DNA of 64,000 bases from Hydrogenophaga sp. Its GTDB lineage: Bacteria; Pseudomonadota; Gammaproteobacteria; Burkholderiales; Burkholderiaceae_C. Under the pieces are notes generated by a model that ran no database searches, was not told where the DNA came from, and saw only the letters and a program-made list of their open reading frames with translations. Positions within the stretch are counted from its first letter, which is position 1. Every line of letters begins with the position of its first letter. Location of the stretch: contig NZ_JAUSCF010000030.1 in assembly GCF_030651625.1 (NCBI RefSeq), positions 171,289 to 235,288 on the forward strand, written 5' to 3'. Shown here in pieces: positions 34,062-44,092 of this stretch. The position numbers and the translations under genes were made by a program.

Positions 34062-34913
34062 CTACGCCAGTGCTTCTATGATGGCACCGCTGTAGCGCGA
34101 AGCGACCTCGCGCAGGAAGCGCGGGAAGTCCACATGCGCGGCGTCGTCGGCGCGGTCCGAAATGGTGCGCACCACGGCCAGTGGCACGCCGAAGTCGTGG
34201 CAGACCTGGGCGAAGGCTGCGCCTTCCATTTCCACCGCGAGTGCGTCGGGCAGCTCGCGCTGCAGGGCCTGGCTCTCGGCGGTGGTGGACACGAAACGGT
34301 CACCGCTGATGAGCAGGCCCTGGTGCAGACGAGGCGCCTGCAGGCCGAATGCACTCACTGTGGCGGCATCGAGTTGTGCGGGCAGGGTGTGCAGCATGCG
34401 TTCGCAGGCCAGTTCCAGCGCGTCGGTGAGCAGACTGTCTGCATCGAAGCGACTGCGCTGGTACCCCGGCACTTCGTGACGCGGAAAGATCGGCGAAGCA
34501 TCCATGTCGTGCTGCAGAAAGCTGCGCGCCAACACCACATCGCCCACGTTCACACCCACACCCAGCCCACCGGCCACACCGGTGAAGACGATGCGCTTCA
34601 CGCCAAAGCGTTCGATCAGCAAGGTGGCGGTGGTGGCAGCAGCGACCTTGCCGATGCCCGAGAGCACCGCCACCACGTCCTGCCCATGCAAATGCCCCAC
34701 CCAGAAATCCCGCCCGCCCACCGCCTGCCTGTGTTCGTCTGGCATCAGCGCGAGCACGCTGGCGAGTTCGTCGTGCAGAGCCGAGACGATGGCAGTGGAT
34801 TGGCGATACCCCCCTGCGCCGCTTCGCGGCTTCCCCCCTGCAAGGGGGGACCCCACTGGTGGCCCGGCAAAGCCGGTTCCACGGTGGGCGCTGGACAAGG
34901 CTTCCTCAGGCAT
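34062..34913 (-). CDS. mtnN: 5'-Methylthioadenosine/S-adenosylhomocysteine nucleosidase with repeat-derived N-terminus
   Basis: A PNP-fold nucleosidase that splits MTA and SAH to adenine plus a thioribose. The segments TAIVSALHDELASV, LSGIGKVAAATTATLL, FTGVAGGLG, LISGDRFVS, VEMEGAAFAQVCHDF and RTISDRADD follow E. coli MtnN (232 residues). The domain begins at about residue 40 of this frame, and no ATG, GTG or TTG exists at the usual start. The only starts are GTG 34856 and ATG 34913, both upstream in or beyond a dispersed repeat copy, so the repeat probably supplies the N-terminus (up to 40 extra residues). The gene lies 20 bases after fadD and may be translated with it. Confidence 0.88.
   Translation of the reverse strand: MPEEALSSAHRGTGFAGPPVGSPLAGGKPRSGAGGYRQSTAIVSALHDELASVLALMPDEHRQAVGGRDFWVGHLHGQDVVAVLSGIGKVAAATTATLLIERFGVKRIVFTGVAGGLGVGVNVGDVVLARSFLQHDMDASPIFPRHEVPGYQRSRFDADSLLTDALELACERMLHTLPAQLDAATVSAFGLQAPRLHQGLLISGDRFVSTTAESQALQRELPDALAVEMEGAAFAQVCHDFGVPLAVVRTISDRADDAAHVDFPRFLREVASRYSGAIIEALA
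34808..34901 (-). repeat. Dispersed GC-rich repeat overlapping the 5' end of the nucleosidase gene
   Basis: CCCCCTGCGCCGCTTCGCGG, TTCCCCCCTGCAAGGGGGGA, GTGGCCCGGCAAAGCCGG and CCACGG: a full family copy lying in the coding frame of the nucleosidase gene. Confidence 0.8.
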
Positions 34914-34933
34914 ACCGCAGCGGGGGGATGGAC

Positions 34934-36622
34934 CTACTTCTTGTCGCGTAGTTCGCGACGCAGGATCTTACCCACCGGCGTCTTGGGCAGTTCGGTGCGG
35001 AACTCGATCACCCTGGGCTGTTTGTAGCCGGTGAGGTTGGCCTTGCAGTAGGCGCGCACCTGCTCTTCGCTCAGGGCCGGGTCCTTTTTCACGATGACCA
35101 GCTTCACGGCCTCGCCCGACTTGTCGTCGGGCACACCCACCACCGCACACTCCATCACGCCGTCGAGTTGCGCCACCACATCCTCGACCTCGTTCGGGTA
35201 GACGTTGAAGCCGCTGACCAGCACCATGTCTTTCTTGCGGTCGACGATCTTGAAATAACCGCGTTCGTCCATCACGCCGATGTCGCCGGTCTTGAAGAAG
35301 CCGTCGGCGGTCATGACCTTGGCGGTCTCGTCGGGGCGCTGCCAGTAACCGGCCATGACCTGCGGACCTTTGATGGCGATCTCGCCGGGCTGGCCCAGCG
35401 GCACCTCATTGCCATCGTCGTCCAGACACTTCATCCAGGTGTTGGGCAGCGGTACGCCGATGGTGCCGCTGTACTCGGTGCTGGTGGTGGGATTGCAGCT
35501 CGCCGACGGACTGGTTTCCGACAGGCCATAACCTTCGCAGATCGGGCAGCCGGTCTTGTCCAGCCACAGCTTGGCGACAGCCCCCTGCACCGCCATGCCA
35601 CCACCCACCGACACCTTGAGGTTGCTCCAGTTCACGGACCCGAAATCCGGGTGGTTGGCCAGCCCGTTGAACAGCGTGTTGACTGCTGGGAAACTGTGGA
35701 AGGTGTGCTTGCTCAGCTCCTTGAGCACCGCCGGCAGGTCGCGCGGGTTGGGGATCAGGATGGTCTTGCCGCCGGTGCGCATGGACAGCATCATGTTCAC
35801 CGTGAAAGCGAAGATGTGGTACAGCGGCAGCGCGCACACGCTGGTGGGTTGCTCGCCGGCCGGCACCTTGCGCATGACGGGGTCGTTCCACGCCTCGGAC
35901 TGCAGCACGTTGGCGATCACGTTGCGATGCAGCAGCACAGCGCCCTTGCTCACACCCGTGGTGCCCCCCGTGTACTGCAGCACGGCCACGTCGTCGGCCT
36001 TGATGTCCGGGCGCTTCAGGCTGCCCCGCGTGCCACGCGCCACGGCCTCGTTGAACCGCACCGCTTGCGGCAGGCTGAAGGTGGGCACCATCTTTTTCAC
36101 GTTGCGCACCACGTAGTTCACGATGGCGCCCTTGAGCAGGCCCAGCATGTCACCCATGGCCGCCAGCACCACGTGCTTGACCGGCGTGTTGCCGATGCAC
36201 TGCTGCAGCGTGGAGGCGAAGTTCTCGATGATGACGATGGCCTTGGCGCCGGAATCCTTGAGCTGGTGCTCCAGTTCGCGTGCGGTGTAGAGCGGGTTGA
36301 CGTTGACCACGACGAAGCCGGCGCGCAGGATGCCGGCCACCACGACCGGGTACTGGGGCACGTTGGGCATCATGATGGCCACGCGATCACCCTTGACCAG
36401 TCCCAGGCCCTGGAGGTAAGCGGCAAAAGCCTGTGACAGGCTGTCGGTGAGCCCGAACGTCACGTCCTTGCCCATGAAGCTGTAAGCCGTTCTTGCGGCG
36501 TTCTTCTGGAAGCTCTCCTCCATCAGGTGCACCAGCGAGGGGTATTGCGCCACATCGATGTCGGCGGGCACACCCTCAGGATACGCGCCCAGCCAGGGAC
36601 GGTTGGCCGTCGATTCGGTCAT
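34934..36622 (-). CDS. fadD: Long-chain fatty acid-CoA ligase FadD
   Basis: A 562-residue ANL-superfamily adenylating enzyme. The P-loop YTGGTTGVSKGAVL (about 217-230), GYGLSETSPSASCNP, the hinge and A8 region TGDIGVMDERGYFKIVDRKKDM and the catalytic Lys in LPKTPVGKILRREL are all in place, so it should be active. It makes acyl-CoA at the inner membrane for beta-oxidation. ACGGAGAGACCGA precedes ATG 36622. The nucleosidase gene follows on the same strand. Confidence 0.95.
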   Translation of the reverse strand: MTESTANRPWLGAYPEGVPADIDVAQYPSLVHLMEESFQKNAARTAYSFMGKDVTFGLTDSLSQAFAAYLQGLGLVKGDRVAIMMPNVPQYPVVVAGILRAGFVVVNVNPLYTARELEHQLKDSGAKAIVIIENFASTLQQCIGNTPVKHVVLAAMGDMLGLLKGAIVNYVVRNVKKMVPTFSLPQAVRFNEAVARGTRGSLKRPDIKADDVAVLQYTGGTTGVSKGAVLLHRNVIANVLQSEAWNDPVMRKVPAGEQPTSVCALPLYHIFAFTVNMMLSMRTGGKTILIPNPRDLPAVLKELSKHTFHSFPAVNTLFNGLANHPDFGSVNWSNLKVSVGGGMAVQGAVAKLWLDKTGCPICEGYGLSETSPSASCNPTTSTEYSGTIGVPLPNTWMKCLDDDGNEVPLGQPGEIAIKGPQVMAGYWQRPDETAKVMTADGFFKTGDIGVMDERGYFKIVDRKKDMVLVSGFNVYPNEVEDVVAQLDGVMECAVVGVPDDKSGEAVKLVIVKKDPALSEEQVRAYCKANLTGYKQPRVIEFRTELPKTPVGKILRRELRDKK

Positions 36623-36847
36623 TCGGTCTCTCCGTTGATGTTGTTCAGACAGCCGTCCCGGCGAACGGCAACCCTACATTCTGGCCCACCCCCAGCGATG
36701 AGGCGATCGTGTTTTACCCTCACCTGAAACCGCCCGGGCTCTGCAAACCGAACCAGACCATTTCCGGGCGCTACAGAAAACCACGAAAGCTCGATGGTCC
36801 GCCTGGTTTGCACGGGCCGGGGCGGTCTTGCCCAGACCAGTGCGTGA

Positions 36848-38266
36848 TCAGGCCTTCAACGCCACCAGCACTTCGTCGAGCATCTTCTTGGCGTCGCCGA
36901 AGAGCATGCGGTTGTTTTCCTTGTAGAACAAGGGGTTGTCCACGCCGGCGTAACCGCTGGCCATGGAGCGCTTCATGACGATGCTGGTGCGTGCCTTCCA
37001 CACTTCCAGCACCGGCATGCCGGCGATCGGGCTGGTCGGGTCGTCCTGTGCGGCCGGGTTGACGATGTCGTTGGCGCCGATGACGATCGCCACATCGGTA
37101 TCGGGGAAGTCGTCGTTGAGTTCGTCCATCTCGAACACGATGTCGTAAGGCACCCTGGCTTCAGCCAGCAGCACGTTCATGTGGCCCGGCATGCGGCCGG
37201 CCACCGGGTGGATGCCGAATCGCACATTGACCCCTTTCTCGCGCAGCGTGCGGGTGATCTCGAACACCGTGTGCTGGGCCTGCGCCACCGCCATGCCATA
37301 GCCAGGCACGATGATCACGTTCTTGGCGTCACGCAGCATTTCGGCGGTATCAAGGGCGCTCACTGGCACCACTTCACCCTGCGGCTCGGCGGGCGCGCCG
37401 TCTGTCTTGGGCGCGGGCTTGCCACCGCCGCTGCCAAAGCCGCCGGCGATCACGCTGATGAAGTTGCGGTTCATCGCGTTGCACATGATGTAGGACAGGA
37501 TGGCGCCGGAGGAGCCCACCAGTGCGCCGGTCACAATCAGCAGATCGTTGCTGAGCATGAAGCCGGTGGCCGCAGCAGCCCAGCCGGAATAGCTGTTGAG
37601 CATGGACACCACCACCGGCATGTCCGCACCACCGATGGCCATGACCATGTGCATGCCGAACAGCAGTGCGAGCACCGTCATGATGATCAGGGGCGTCATG
37701 CCGTCGGCCACGCTGTCGACGCGGATGAATTCGCGCCCGTACCAGATCACCACCAGCAGAGCGATCAGGTTGAGCCAGTGGCGCGCCGGCAGCAGCAGCG
37801 GCTTGCCGCCGATCTTGCCCGAGAGCTTGCCGAACGCGATCAGCGAGCCGGAGAAGGTGACCGCCCCGATCAGAATACCGATGTAGATCTCGACTTCGTG
37901 GATCACCTTCTCGGCACCCTCGTAATTGATCGAGGTGTCGACATAGCTGGCGAAACCGACCAGGCAGGCGGCCAGACCCACCAGGCTGTGCATGAGCGCC
38001 ACCAGCTCGGGCATCTGGGTCATCTTGACCACTTTGGCGGCGTAGAGGCCGACGCTGCCGCCAATGACCAGCGCCGCAATGATCCAGGGCAGGCCGGCCG
38101 CGCTGACACTCGGCCCGAAAATGGTTGCCAGCACGGCCAGGGCCATGCCGATCATGCCGAACAGGTTGCCGCGCCTTGAGGTTTCCGGGTTGGACAGGCC
38201 ACCCAGACTCAGGATGAACAGAATGGCGGCACCGAGATAAGCCACCGTGGTGAGACTTTGGGACAT
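36848..38266 (-). CDS. pntB: NAD(P) transhydrogenase subunit beta
   Basis: A 472-residue proton-translocating transhydrogenase beta subunit. The first about 290 residues hold the dII membrane helices. The C-terminal dIII NADP-binding domain has [52 protein letters not shown] and [17 protein letters not shown]. The frame is open far upstream in the shadow of pntA, but ATG 38266 with AAGGAAAGACGAAC before it is the family start. The enzyme couples the proton gradient to NADPH formation. It follows pntA by 26 bases. Confidence 0.96.
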   Translation of the reverse strand: MSQSLTTVAYLGAAILFILSLGGLSNPETSRRGNLFGMIGMALAVLATIFGPSVSAAGLPWIIAALVIGGSVGLYAAKVVKMTQMPELVALMHSLVGLAACLVGFASYVDTSINYEGAEKVIHEVEIYIGILIGAVTFSGSLIAFGKLSGKIGGKPLLLPARHWLNLIALLVVIWYGREFIRVDSVADGMTPLIIMTVLALLFGMHMVMAIGGADMPVVVSMLNSYSGWAAAATGFMLSNDLLIVTGALVGSSGAILSYIMCNAMNRNFISVIAGGFGSGGGKPAPKTDGAPAEPQGEVVPVSALDTAEMLRDAKNVIIVPGYGMAVAQAQHTVFEITRTLREKGVNVRFGIHPVAGRMPGHMNVLLAEARVPYDIVFEMDELNDDFPDTDVAIVIGANDIVNPAAQDDPTSPIAGMPVLEVWKARTSIVMKRSMASGYAGVDNPLFYKENNRMLFGDAKKMLDEVLVALKA

Positions 38267-38292
38267 GTTCGTCTTTCCTTGTTCTTGTCTCT

Positions 38293-39927
38293 TTATTTGC
38301 GGAACATGGCGAGCATGCGGCGCGTCACCGAGAAACCGCCGAACATGTTGATGGCGGTCAGCGTGATGCCGACAAAGGCCAGCCAGTGAATCAACTCGGC
38401 CGGGCGGCCGCCGGCCGAGGGGTCCGGGGGCGCAATCTGGACCAACGCGCCAATGGCGATGATGCTGGAGATGGCGTTGGTCACGCTCATCAGCGGCGTG
38501 TGCAGCGCAGGTGTCACGTTCCACACCACCATGTAGCCAATGAAGCAGGCCAGCACGAACACCGTGAAGTGGCCAAGGAAGGCCGCCGGGGCGTAGGCGC
38601 CGATGAACCAGAAAGCCAGAGCGCCCACGCCGAAGATGATGGCCAGGTTCTTGGCGGGCAGCGGACCGGTACTGCCGTGGCCGTGCCCACCCTTCTTCTC
38701 GACCGCCGGGCCCGCGGGCTTGGCCGCCGGCTTGGCGGCCACGACCAGCGGCGGCGCAGGCCAGGTGATCTCGCCATCCTTGACCACCGTCAGTCCGCGG
38801 ATGGCATCGTCTTCCATGTTGACGTTGATGACGCCGTCCTTGGTCTTGCACAGCTCTTCGGTCAGGCGAAACAGGTTGGTGCCGTACAGCGTGGAAGACT
38901 GGCGGGCCATGCGCGAGGCCAGATCGGTGTAGCCAACAATGGTCACGCCGTGGCGCACCACGGCCTCACCCGGCACAGTCAGTTCGCAGTTGCCGCCCTG
39001 TTCGGCCGCCATATCGACGATCACGCTGCCGGGCTTCATGCTCCTGACCATCTCGGCGGTGATCAGCTTGGGCGCCGGCTTGCCGGGAATCAGTGCGGTG
39101 GTGATGATGATGTCGACATCCTTTGCCTGCTGCGCGTACATCTCGCGCTGCGCGGCCTGGAAGCCTTCGCTCATGACCTTGGCGTAACCACCGCCGCCCG
39201 AGCCTTCTTCCTCGTAGTCGACCTTGACGAACTCGCCGCCCAGCGAAACCACCTGATCGGCCACCTCGGCGCGGGTGTCGTTGGCGCGCACGATGGCACC
39301 CAGGCTGGCGGCCGCGCCAATGGCGGCCAGGCCTGCCACACCGGCACCGGCGATGAACACCTTGGCCGGTTGCACCTTGCCGGCAGCCGTGATCTGACCG
39401 TTGAAGAAGCGGCCAAACGCGTTGGCCGCTTCCACCACGGCACGGTAACCACTGACACCAGCCATCGAGGTCAGCGCGTCCATCTTCTGGGCACGGCTGA
39501 GCGTGCGCGGCAGCGCGTCGATCGACAATGCCGTGACTTTCCTGGCTGCCAGTTGCTGCATCAGCTCCGGGTTCTGTGCCGGCCAGAGGAAGCCGATGAT
39601 GGTCTGACCCTCGTGCATCAGCGCCACTTCGTCGGGGGTGGGCGCACGCACCTTGAAGACGATGTCACTGTTGTTCCAGAGCTCGGTGGTCGAGCCGGCG
39701 ATGCTGGCGCCGGCTTCACGGTAGGCATCGTCGGACAGGTCGGCCAGATCGCCTGCGCCCGTCTCCACCACCACACCAAAGCCCAACTTGACCAGCTTGG
39801 TCACCACATCGGGCACGGTGGCCACGCGTTTCTCGCCGGGGAAGATCTCGCGCGGCACGCCAATGCGCTGGGGCGTGGGAGCGACCGCGATGGCGGCGGC
39901 GGTATCAGTGGGTGCGCCAGAAGTCAT
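38293..39927 (-). CDS. pntA: NAD(P) transhydrogenase subunit alpha, fused dI plus membrane part
   Basis: A 544-residue alpha subunit. The NAD-binding dI domain covers about 20-400 ([18 protein letters not shown], then [18 protein letters not shown]). After a Pro/Ala/Gly linker with HGHG (about 400-425) come four membrane helices ([42 protein letters not shown]). Some bacteria split this into PntAA and PntAB; here it is one protein, as in E. coli. AAGGACACTTCC precedes the ATG. Forms an operon with pntB. Confidence 0.96.
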   Translation of the reverse strand: MTSGAPTDTAAAIAVAPTPQRIGVPREIFPGEKRVATVPDVVTKLVKLGFGVVVETGAGDLADLSDDAYREAGASIAGSTTELWNNSDIVFKVRAPTPDEVALMHEGQTIIGFLWPAQNPELMQQLAARKVTALSIDALPRTLSRAQKMDALTSMAGVSGYRAVVEAANAFGRFFNGQITAAGKVQPAKVFIAGAGVAGLAAIGAAASLGAIVRANDTRAEVADQVVSLGGEFVKVDYEEEGSGGGGYAKVMSEGFQAAQREMYAQQAKDVDIIITTALIPGKPAPKLITAEMVRSMKPGSVIVDMAAEQGGNCELTVPGEAVVRHGVTIVGYTDLASRMARQSSTLYGTNLFRLTEELCKTKDGVINVNMEDDAIRGLTVVKDGEITWPAPPLVVAAKPAAKPAGPAVEKKGGHGHGSTGPLPAKNLAIIFGVGALAFWFIGAYAPAAFLGHFTVFVLACFIGYMVVWNVTPALHTPLMSVTNAISSIIAIGALVQIAPPDPSAGGRPAELIHWLAFVGITLTAINMFGGFSVTRRMLAMFRK

Positions 39928-40394
39928 GGAAGTGTCCTTAGAGCAGGGATTTCAGAAAGGAGCAGGGAAATGGGGGCGGAGCATCCAGGCGAGCGCGAGG
40001 GTCGGCAGAGCTTTGCCGTCTTCGCGAACCGAAGACTCCGTCAGCCGTCGGTGCAGGTGCATGCCGCGTGCGGGCCTGGTAGACGGGCCCGCTTTTTCCT
40101 GGCCGTCTTTGGCGCGGCGGTCGAGCGGCTCTCGCTCGGCGTTGTTTCGGCGGGATCGCCTGGCAGCATGGATGTCTCCTCACTCGCATGGGTTCGTCAC
40201 GAATCCGCGCGAGCTTAACCCGAAAGCCATACCGGGGCGAACCGGTTTCTTACCGGACGCGACAGGCCACCCACCCTTTTCCTGCACATGACCGCTGAAT
40301 GAAAGCGGCGCTCCCCACCCCGCTCCCTGCTCCATCCACAGCCAGTGTGTGGTGTTCTGAGAGAGGTTGTTGTACGGCACCACATAATGCCGGC
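39928..40394. other. Non-coding stretch between pntA and the Nudix gene
   Basis: 467 bases between two divergent genes. No convincing reading frame, RNA or repeat copy is recognised. It must hold the promoters of both pntAB and the Nudix gene. Confidence 0.5.
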
Positions 40395-40874
40395 ATGGAC
40401 ACCCGATGGAAACCCAGCGTCACCGTGGCCGCCGTCATCGAACGCAACGGCCGCTACCTGCTGATCGAAGAACACACGCCCGAAGGTCTGCGCCTGAACA
40501 ACCCGGCGGGTCACCTCGACCCGGGCGAAAGCCCTGAGCAGGGCGTGGCACGGGAGACGCTTGAAGAAACCGCACACCACTTCAAACCCACCGCGCTGGT
40601 GGGCGTGTACCTTTCACGCTTTCAGCGCGAAGCCACGGGCGAAGACATCACCTACCTGCGCTTCGCATTCTGCGGTGAGCTGGGTGAAGAAGTGTCTGAC
40701 CAGGCACTGGACACCGGTATCGTGCGCACGCTGTGGATGACGCCCGACGAGGTGCGCGCCAGTGTCGACAGGCACCGCAGTCCTTTGGTGCTGCGCTGCG
40801 TGGAAGACCACCTGTCGGGGTTGCGTTATCCATTGGGGCTGGTAGTGACGGACGCGTCGGTGCTCAGGGTTTAG
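40395..40874 (+). CDS. Nudix hydrolase, NudJ-like
   Basis: A 159-residue Nudix protein. The box is G-H-L-D-P-G-E-x7-R-E-x-x-E-E (GHLDPGESPEQGVARETLEE, about 41-60), with the Mg2+-binding Glu residues intact. VTVAAVIERNGRYLLIEE and the C-terminal SPLVLRCVEDHLSGLRYPL resemble E. coli NudJ, a (d)NTP and thiamine-pyrophosphate phosphatase. ATG 40395 is the family start, although the frame opens earlier. In several betaproteobacteria such a gene is next to mnmA; here mnmA is 22 kb away. Confidence 0.88.
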   Translation: MDTRWKPSVTVAAVIERNGRYLLIEEHTPEGLRLNNPAGHLDPGESPEQGVARETLEETAHHFKPTALVGVYLSRFQREATGEDITYLRFAFCGELGEEVSDQALDTGIVRTLWMTPDEVRASVDRHRSPLVLRCVEDHLSGLRYPLGLVVTDASVLRV

Positions 40875-40990
40875 GCGCCCGGTGGGCTGCTGAAGGAAGA
40901 CAGTGGCTGACGCAGCGTGACGGTATGGCGGCTTGTGGCTTTATCCCCAGGGCAAATCGCTGGCGGTGTTGGCGGTACAAAGTCAGGACG

Positions 40991-41024
40991 AAAAAATGGA
41001 GGCGGTTTGCCTCCATTTTCTTTG
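40991..41024. terminator. Bidirectional terminator between the Nudix and lipoprotein genes
   Basis: AAAATGGAGGC (40993-41003) and GCCTCCATTTT (41009-41019) form a perfect 11-bp stem with a 5-base loop, A-rich before and T-rich after, so it can stop transcription from both convergent genes. Confidence 0.85.
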
Positions 41025-41076
41025 CGTCCTTGCGACGCGCAACGGCCCTCCCGGACCTACTTTCAATAGTACATGG

Positions 41077-41625
41077 TCAGATCAGATCTTTCCAGACTTC
41101 GCCATCAATACTGACCTGCAATGGCGAGAATGTAGGGTCGCCCACTGTCACCGGATCTCCTGCGGGGGTGAGGACCCAATTATTAGGACATGAATTTAGC
41201 GGGGGGCCATCTGTGGACGTCGTCGTGGTTTGACCTGCACCATAGCCGCTCAGGATGAAACCGGTGACCTGATTGCGTTCACGTGCCACAGACGTGACGA
41301 TCCCTTCCGAAGTAGTGGTGGTCGTTCTTTCACGCTCTTGGGTACTTTGATTGTTTGTATTGGTACAGATCCAGCTGACCTCGGTCACGGTGGTCGAACT
41401 GGTGCGGAATGTCACCTTACTGGCGTTGTCTTGCAGCATTTTGTTATTCAGGTTAAGCGCCACCTGCACATCGCCCTTGCCCACAAAACCCGTGCCCTCA
41501 TCCGTCATCTCCCAGGCTTTCGCCGTCGCTTGGGTGACATCGGTGTCGCCGCCACCGCCACAGGCCGTCAGAATCCCCACCGCCGCGGCCAGCACCGTGG
41601 CACGCACTTTCGTTGCAACTCGCAT
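41077..41625 (-). CDS. Putative lipoprotein of unknown function
   Basis: A 182-residue exported lipoprotein. Signal peptide about 1-23 with lipobox L-T-A-C (Cys about 24) followed by GGGGDTD, which as a Gly/Asp-rich tether may keep it at the inner or outer membrane. The mature part has a Thr/Ser-rich middle (QERERTTTTTSEG) and two more Cys (WICTN, NSCPNN) that could form a disulfide. ATG 41625 has GAGGAG eight bases before it. No family is recognised. It lies convergent with the Nudix gene and next to an AT-rich upstream block. Confidence 0.75.
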   Translation of the reverse strand: MRVATKVRATVLAAAVGILTACGGGGDTDVTQATAKAWEMTDEGTGFVGKGDVQVALNLNNKMLQDNASKVTFRTSSTTVTEVSWICTNTNNQSTQERERTTTTTSEGIVTSVARERNQVTGFILSGYGAGQTTTTSTDGPPLNSCPNNWVLTPAGDPVTVGDPTFSPLQVSIDGEVWKDLI

Positions 41626-42200
41626 GAAAAACTCCTCAGAAATTGAATCTTGCCCATTGCTTCCGACCCAACGCACCTCTCGTGTGCGCAGGTTGTGCGG
41701 CCGTTTGATCGCGCCGGGCGAGAGGCCCTTGCCCACGTATGCCCGATGCCCTCCCGTTTCTCGCGCGTGCTGCCCGAAAAGCAAACCCTTGACGCAGGAA
41801 AAGCATGGCCACCACCAATTACTTTTACTTACGTGAATAAACTTTTAACTCACTTCGGTTTAATTTGGGTGAATTTTTTTTAATACCAACGGTCCGCCTT
41901 CATCACTTTGTATGAAGATTGGAACGATCGGCATCTGAATGTCGTCGGTGCCGGGCGAAACAGACAGTATCCTCCCCGCCCAGCCCAGGTGCCCGGGGGC
42001 GGGGAGGTCCCGCTTTCGCACTCGTCACTGGCCCTGAACACCCACCGCACCGGATCGCTCTGGTCATTTCTGCACTGGCGTGTGTCCATCGATCTCTGCA
42101 TGCGGTCGCCATCAACTCTCCCGGCGCACGCGAGCCCGCTTTGCTTCCTGCAGACGGCTGGCTATCATGCTGGGCGTGTTTGAACCTGGCTTTGCACACT
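41626..42200. other. Non-coding stretch with an AT-rich block
   Basis: 575 bases between the lipoprotein gene (minus) and the PNPOx gene (plus). Positions about 41812-41895 are far richer in A and T than the surroundings, with runs of T at 41874-41881. No convincing gene is seen. The block may hold promoters or a site for a nucleoid-silencing protein. Confidence 0.5.
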
Positions 42201-42701
42201 GTGGAAACGTCCACCACCCGACCGCTGCTGACACCGGATCACCTTGCCATGATCGAACGTGGCGTGTCGGTGATCGTCAGCTCGTGCGGTCACGACCTCA
42301 CGCCCAGCGTGATGCGCGCAGTGGGCAGCCGGACCGACGATGAAGGGCGCCGCTTCACTGTCTACCTGTGCCGCAGTCAGTCGGCCCAGTTGCTGAAGGA
42401 CGTGGCCCGAAGCGGCCGGCTGGCCGCCGTGTTCAGCCAGCCCAGCACCCACCGCACCGTGCAGCTCAAGACCCGCACCGCTCGGTTACGGGAAGCCACC
42501 GAGGACGACGTACCCGCACTCGGGCGCTGTCTGCAGGGCATGGAGCGCGAACTCACGAGCATTGGTTTTGCTGCCGTTTACGCGCGCGCCATGCTGGCTT
42601 ACCGGCTGGACGATCTGGTGGCCGTCGAGTTCGTGCCCGAAGTGGCCTTCGACCAGACGCCCGGTCCCAAGGCGGGCCAACCCATCACGGCAACCACATG
42701 A
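42201..42701 (+). CDS. Pyridoxamine 5'-phosphate oxidase-like FMN-binding split-barrel protein
   Basis: About 166 residues of the PNPOx-like split barrel: LTPDHLAMIERGVSVIVSSCG, RFTVYLCRSQSAQLLKDVARSGRLAAVFSQPSTHRTVQLK, then an acidic C-terminal helix and VPEVAFDQTPGPKAG. The frame is open far upstream without a good start; GTG 42201 (METSTTRPLL) is preferred, with TTG 42192 as an alternative. Such proteins bind FMN, F420 or haem. The stop overlaps the start of the next gene (ATGA), so the pair is co-translated. Its function is probably redox sensing or reduction of a small molecule. Confidence 0.75.
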   Translation: METSTTRPLLTPDHLAMIERGVSVIVSSCGHDLTPSVMRAVGSRTDDEGRRFTVYLCRSQSAQLLKDVARSGRLAAVFSQPSTHRTVQLKTRTARLREATEDDVPALGRCLQGMERELTSIGFAAVYARAMLAYRLDDLVAVEFVPEVAFDQTPGPKAGQPITATT

Positions 42702-44071
42702 CGACCGCCCATGCGCAGCCCGTGGTGGATCTGAACGAGGTGCGACCCTGCCTGGAGGGTGCCATCCCGGCCATGATGGCCACCTGCGCGGCCGACGGCA
42801 CACCCAACGTGGCCTACATCTCGCAGGTGTACTACGTGGACGAAGGCCATGTGTCGCTGTCGTTCCAGTTCTTCAACAAGACGCGACAGAACCTGCTGGC
42901 CAACCCGCGTTCCACGCTGCTGCTGCTGAACCCGCTCAATGCGGTGTTCTACCGGCTGCAGCTGCGCTACCTGCGCACCGAAGAATCGGGGCCGGTGTTC
43001 GAGAGCATGAAGGCCCAGCTGGCGGGCATCGCATCGCACACCGGCATGGCCGACGTGTTCCGCCTCCGCGGGTCGGACATCCACGAAGTGATCGAGGTCG
43101 AACGCCTGCCGCAGGAGCCGTTGCCCGAGGCCCTGCCGGCGCCACCGTCCAGACCCAACTTTCTTGCCGTGTTGCGCCGTGGCAGTGCACGCCTATCAAG
43201 CGCCAACACCCTGGACACGCTGCTTGAAGCCACGCTGGACACCCTGGAGCAGGGTCTTGCGGTGCGCCACGCCATGGTGCTGATCCTCGACAACGCCACG
43301 CAGCGCCTCTACACCCTGGCCAGCCGGGGCTACGAGACCTCGGGCGTGGGATCGGAGATCGCGCTGGGCGATGGCGTGATCGGCGTGGCGGCACGCGAAC
43401 GCACGCCGGTGCGCATCATGCACATGACCAGCGCCTACCTCTACAGCTGCGCCATGCGCAACAGCCTGGGCGACGCACACCCGCACCACACCGACATCCC
43501 TTACCCCGGCCTGCACGCGCCGCACAGCCAGATGGCGGTGCCGCTGCAGTCGGCCGGGCGGGTGGTGGGCGTGCTGTTTGTCGAGAGTCCGCTGGACATG
43601 CAGTTCAGCTACGAGGACGAAGACCTGCTGGTCTCGCTGGGTGGCCAGCTGGGCGCGGCCATCGACCTGATGCACGAGGCCGAAACACCCTGCACCGACG
43701 GCAAGGCGGAACCCGCAGCGGCCAGTGCACCAACGGTGTTGGCGGGACCGGCGCTGCGTGTGCGCCACTACCGCAGCAACGACAGCGTGTTCATCAACAA
43801 CAGCTACCTGATCAAGGGCGTGGCCGGCGCCATCCTCTGGAAGCTGCTGCGCGATGGTCAACAGGGTCGGCGTGACTTCACCAACCGCGAGCTGCGGCTG
43901 GACAAGTCCTTGCGCCTGCCCGACGTGGCCGACAACCTCGAAGCCCGCTTGCTGCTGCTGCACCGGCGGCTGATCGAGCAGTGCCCGCAACTGCACATCC
44001 TGAAGACCGGGCGCGGCTGCTTCCGCTTTGAAGCGAGCGGGCCGGTCGAGCTGGAAGACGTGGACGGCTGA
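42698..44071 (+). CDS. PNPOx-like split barrel fused to GAF and a possible winged-helix domain
   Basis: A 457-residue protein with an unusual architecture. Residues about 12-140 are a PNPOx-type barrel (IPAMMATCAADGTPNVAYIS, TRQNLLANPRSTLLL). Residues about 168-325 are a GAF domain (TLDTLLEATLDTLEQGL, VPLQSAGRVVGVLFVES). After an Ala/Pro linker, about 350-450 may be a DNA-binding winged helix (FTNRELRLDKSLRLPDVADN, LLLLHRRLIEQ, LKTGRGCFRFE). No membrane helix is present, so it is cytoplasmic. A redox- or ligand-controlled transcription factor is inferred. It is coupled to the small PNPOx protein and faces the hemerythrin-like gene. Confidence 0.8.
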   Translation: MTTAHAQPVVDLNEVRPCLEGAIPAMMATCAADGTPNVAYISQVYYVDEGHVSLSFQFFNKTRQNLLANPRSTLLLLNPLNAVFYRLQLRYLRTEESGPVFESMKAQLAGIASHTGMADVFRLRGSDIHEVIEVERLPQEPLPEALPAPPSRPNFLAVLRRGSARLSSANTLDTLLEATLDTLEQGLAVRHAMVLILDNATQRLYTLASRGYETSGVGSEIALGDGVIGVAARERTPVRIMHMTSAYLYSCAMRNSLGDAHPHHTDIPYPGLHAPHSQMAVPLQSAGRVVGVLFVESPLDMQFSYEDEDLLVSLGGQLGAAIDLMHEAETPCTDGKAEPAAASAPTVLAGPALRVRHYRSNDSVFINNSYLIKGVAGAILWKLLRDGQQGRRDFTNRELRLDKSLRLPDVADNLEARLLLLHRRLIEQCPQLHILKTGRGCFRFEASGPVELEDVDG

Positions 44072-44092
44072 AGCGGGCGCCGGAATGCCGGG

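Noticed and set aside
41903..42217. A 104-codon open frame on the minus strand
   Set aside because: No recognisable protein; it overlaps the start of the PNPOx gene on the other strand and lacks a ribosome site.
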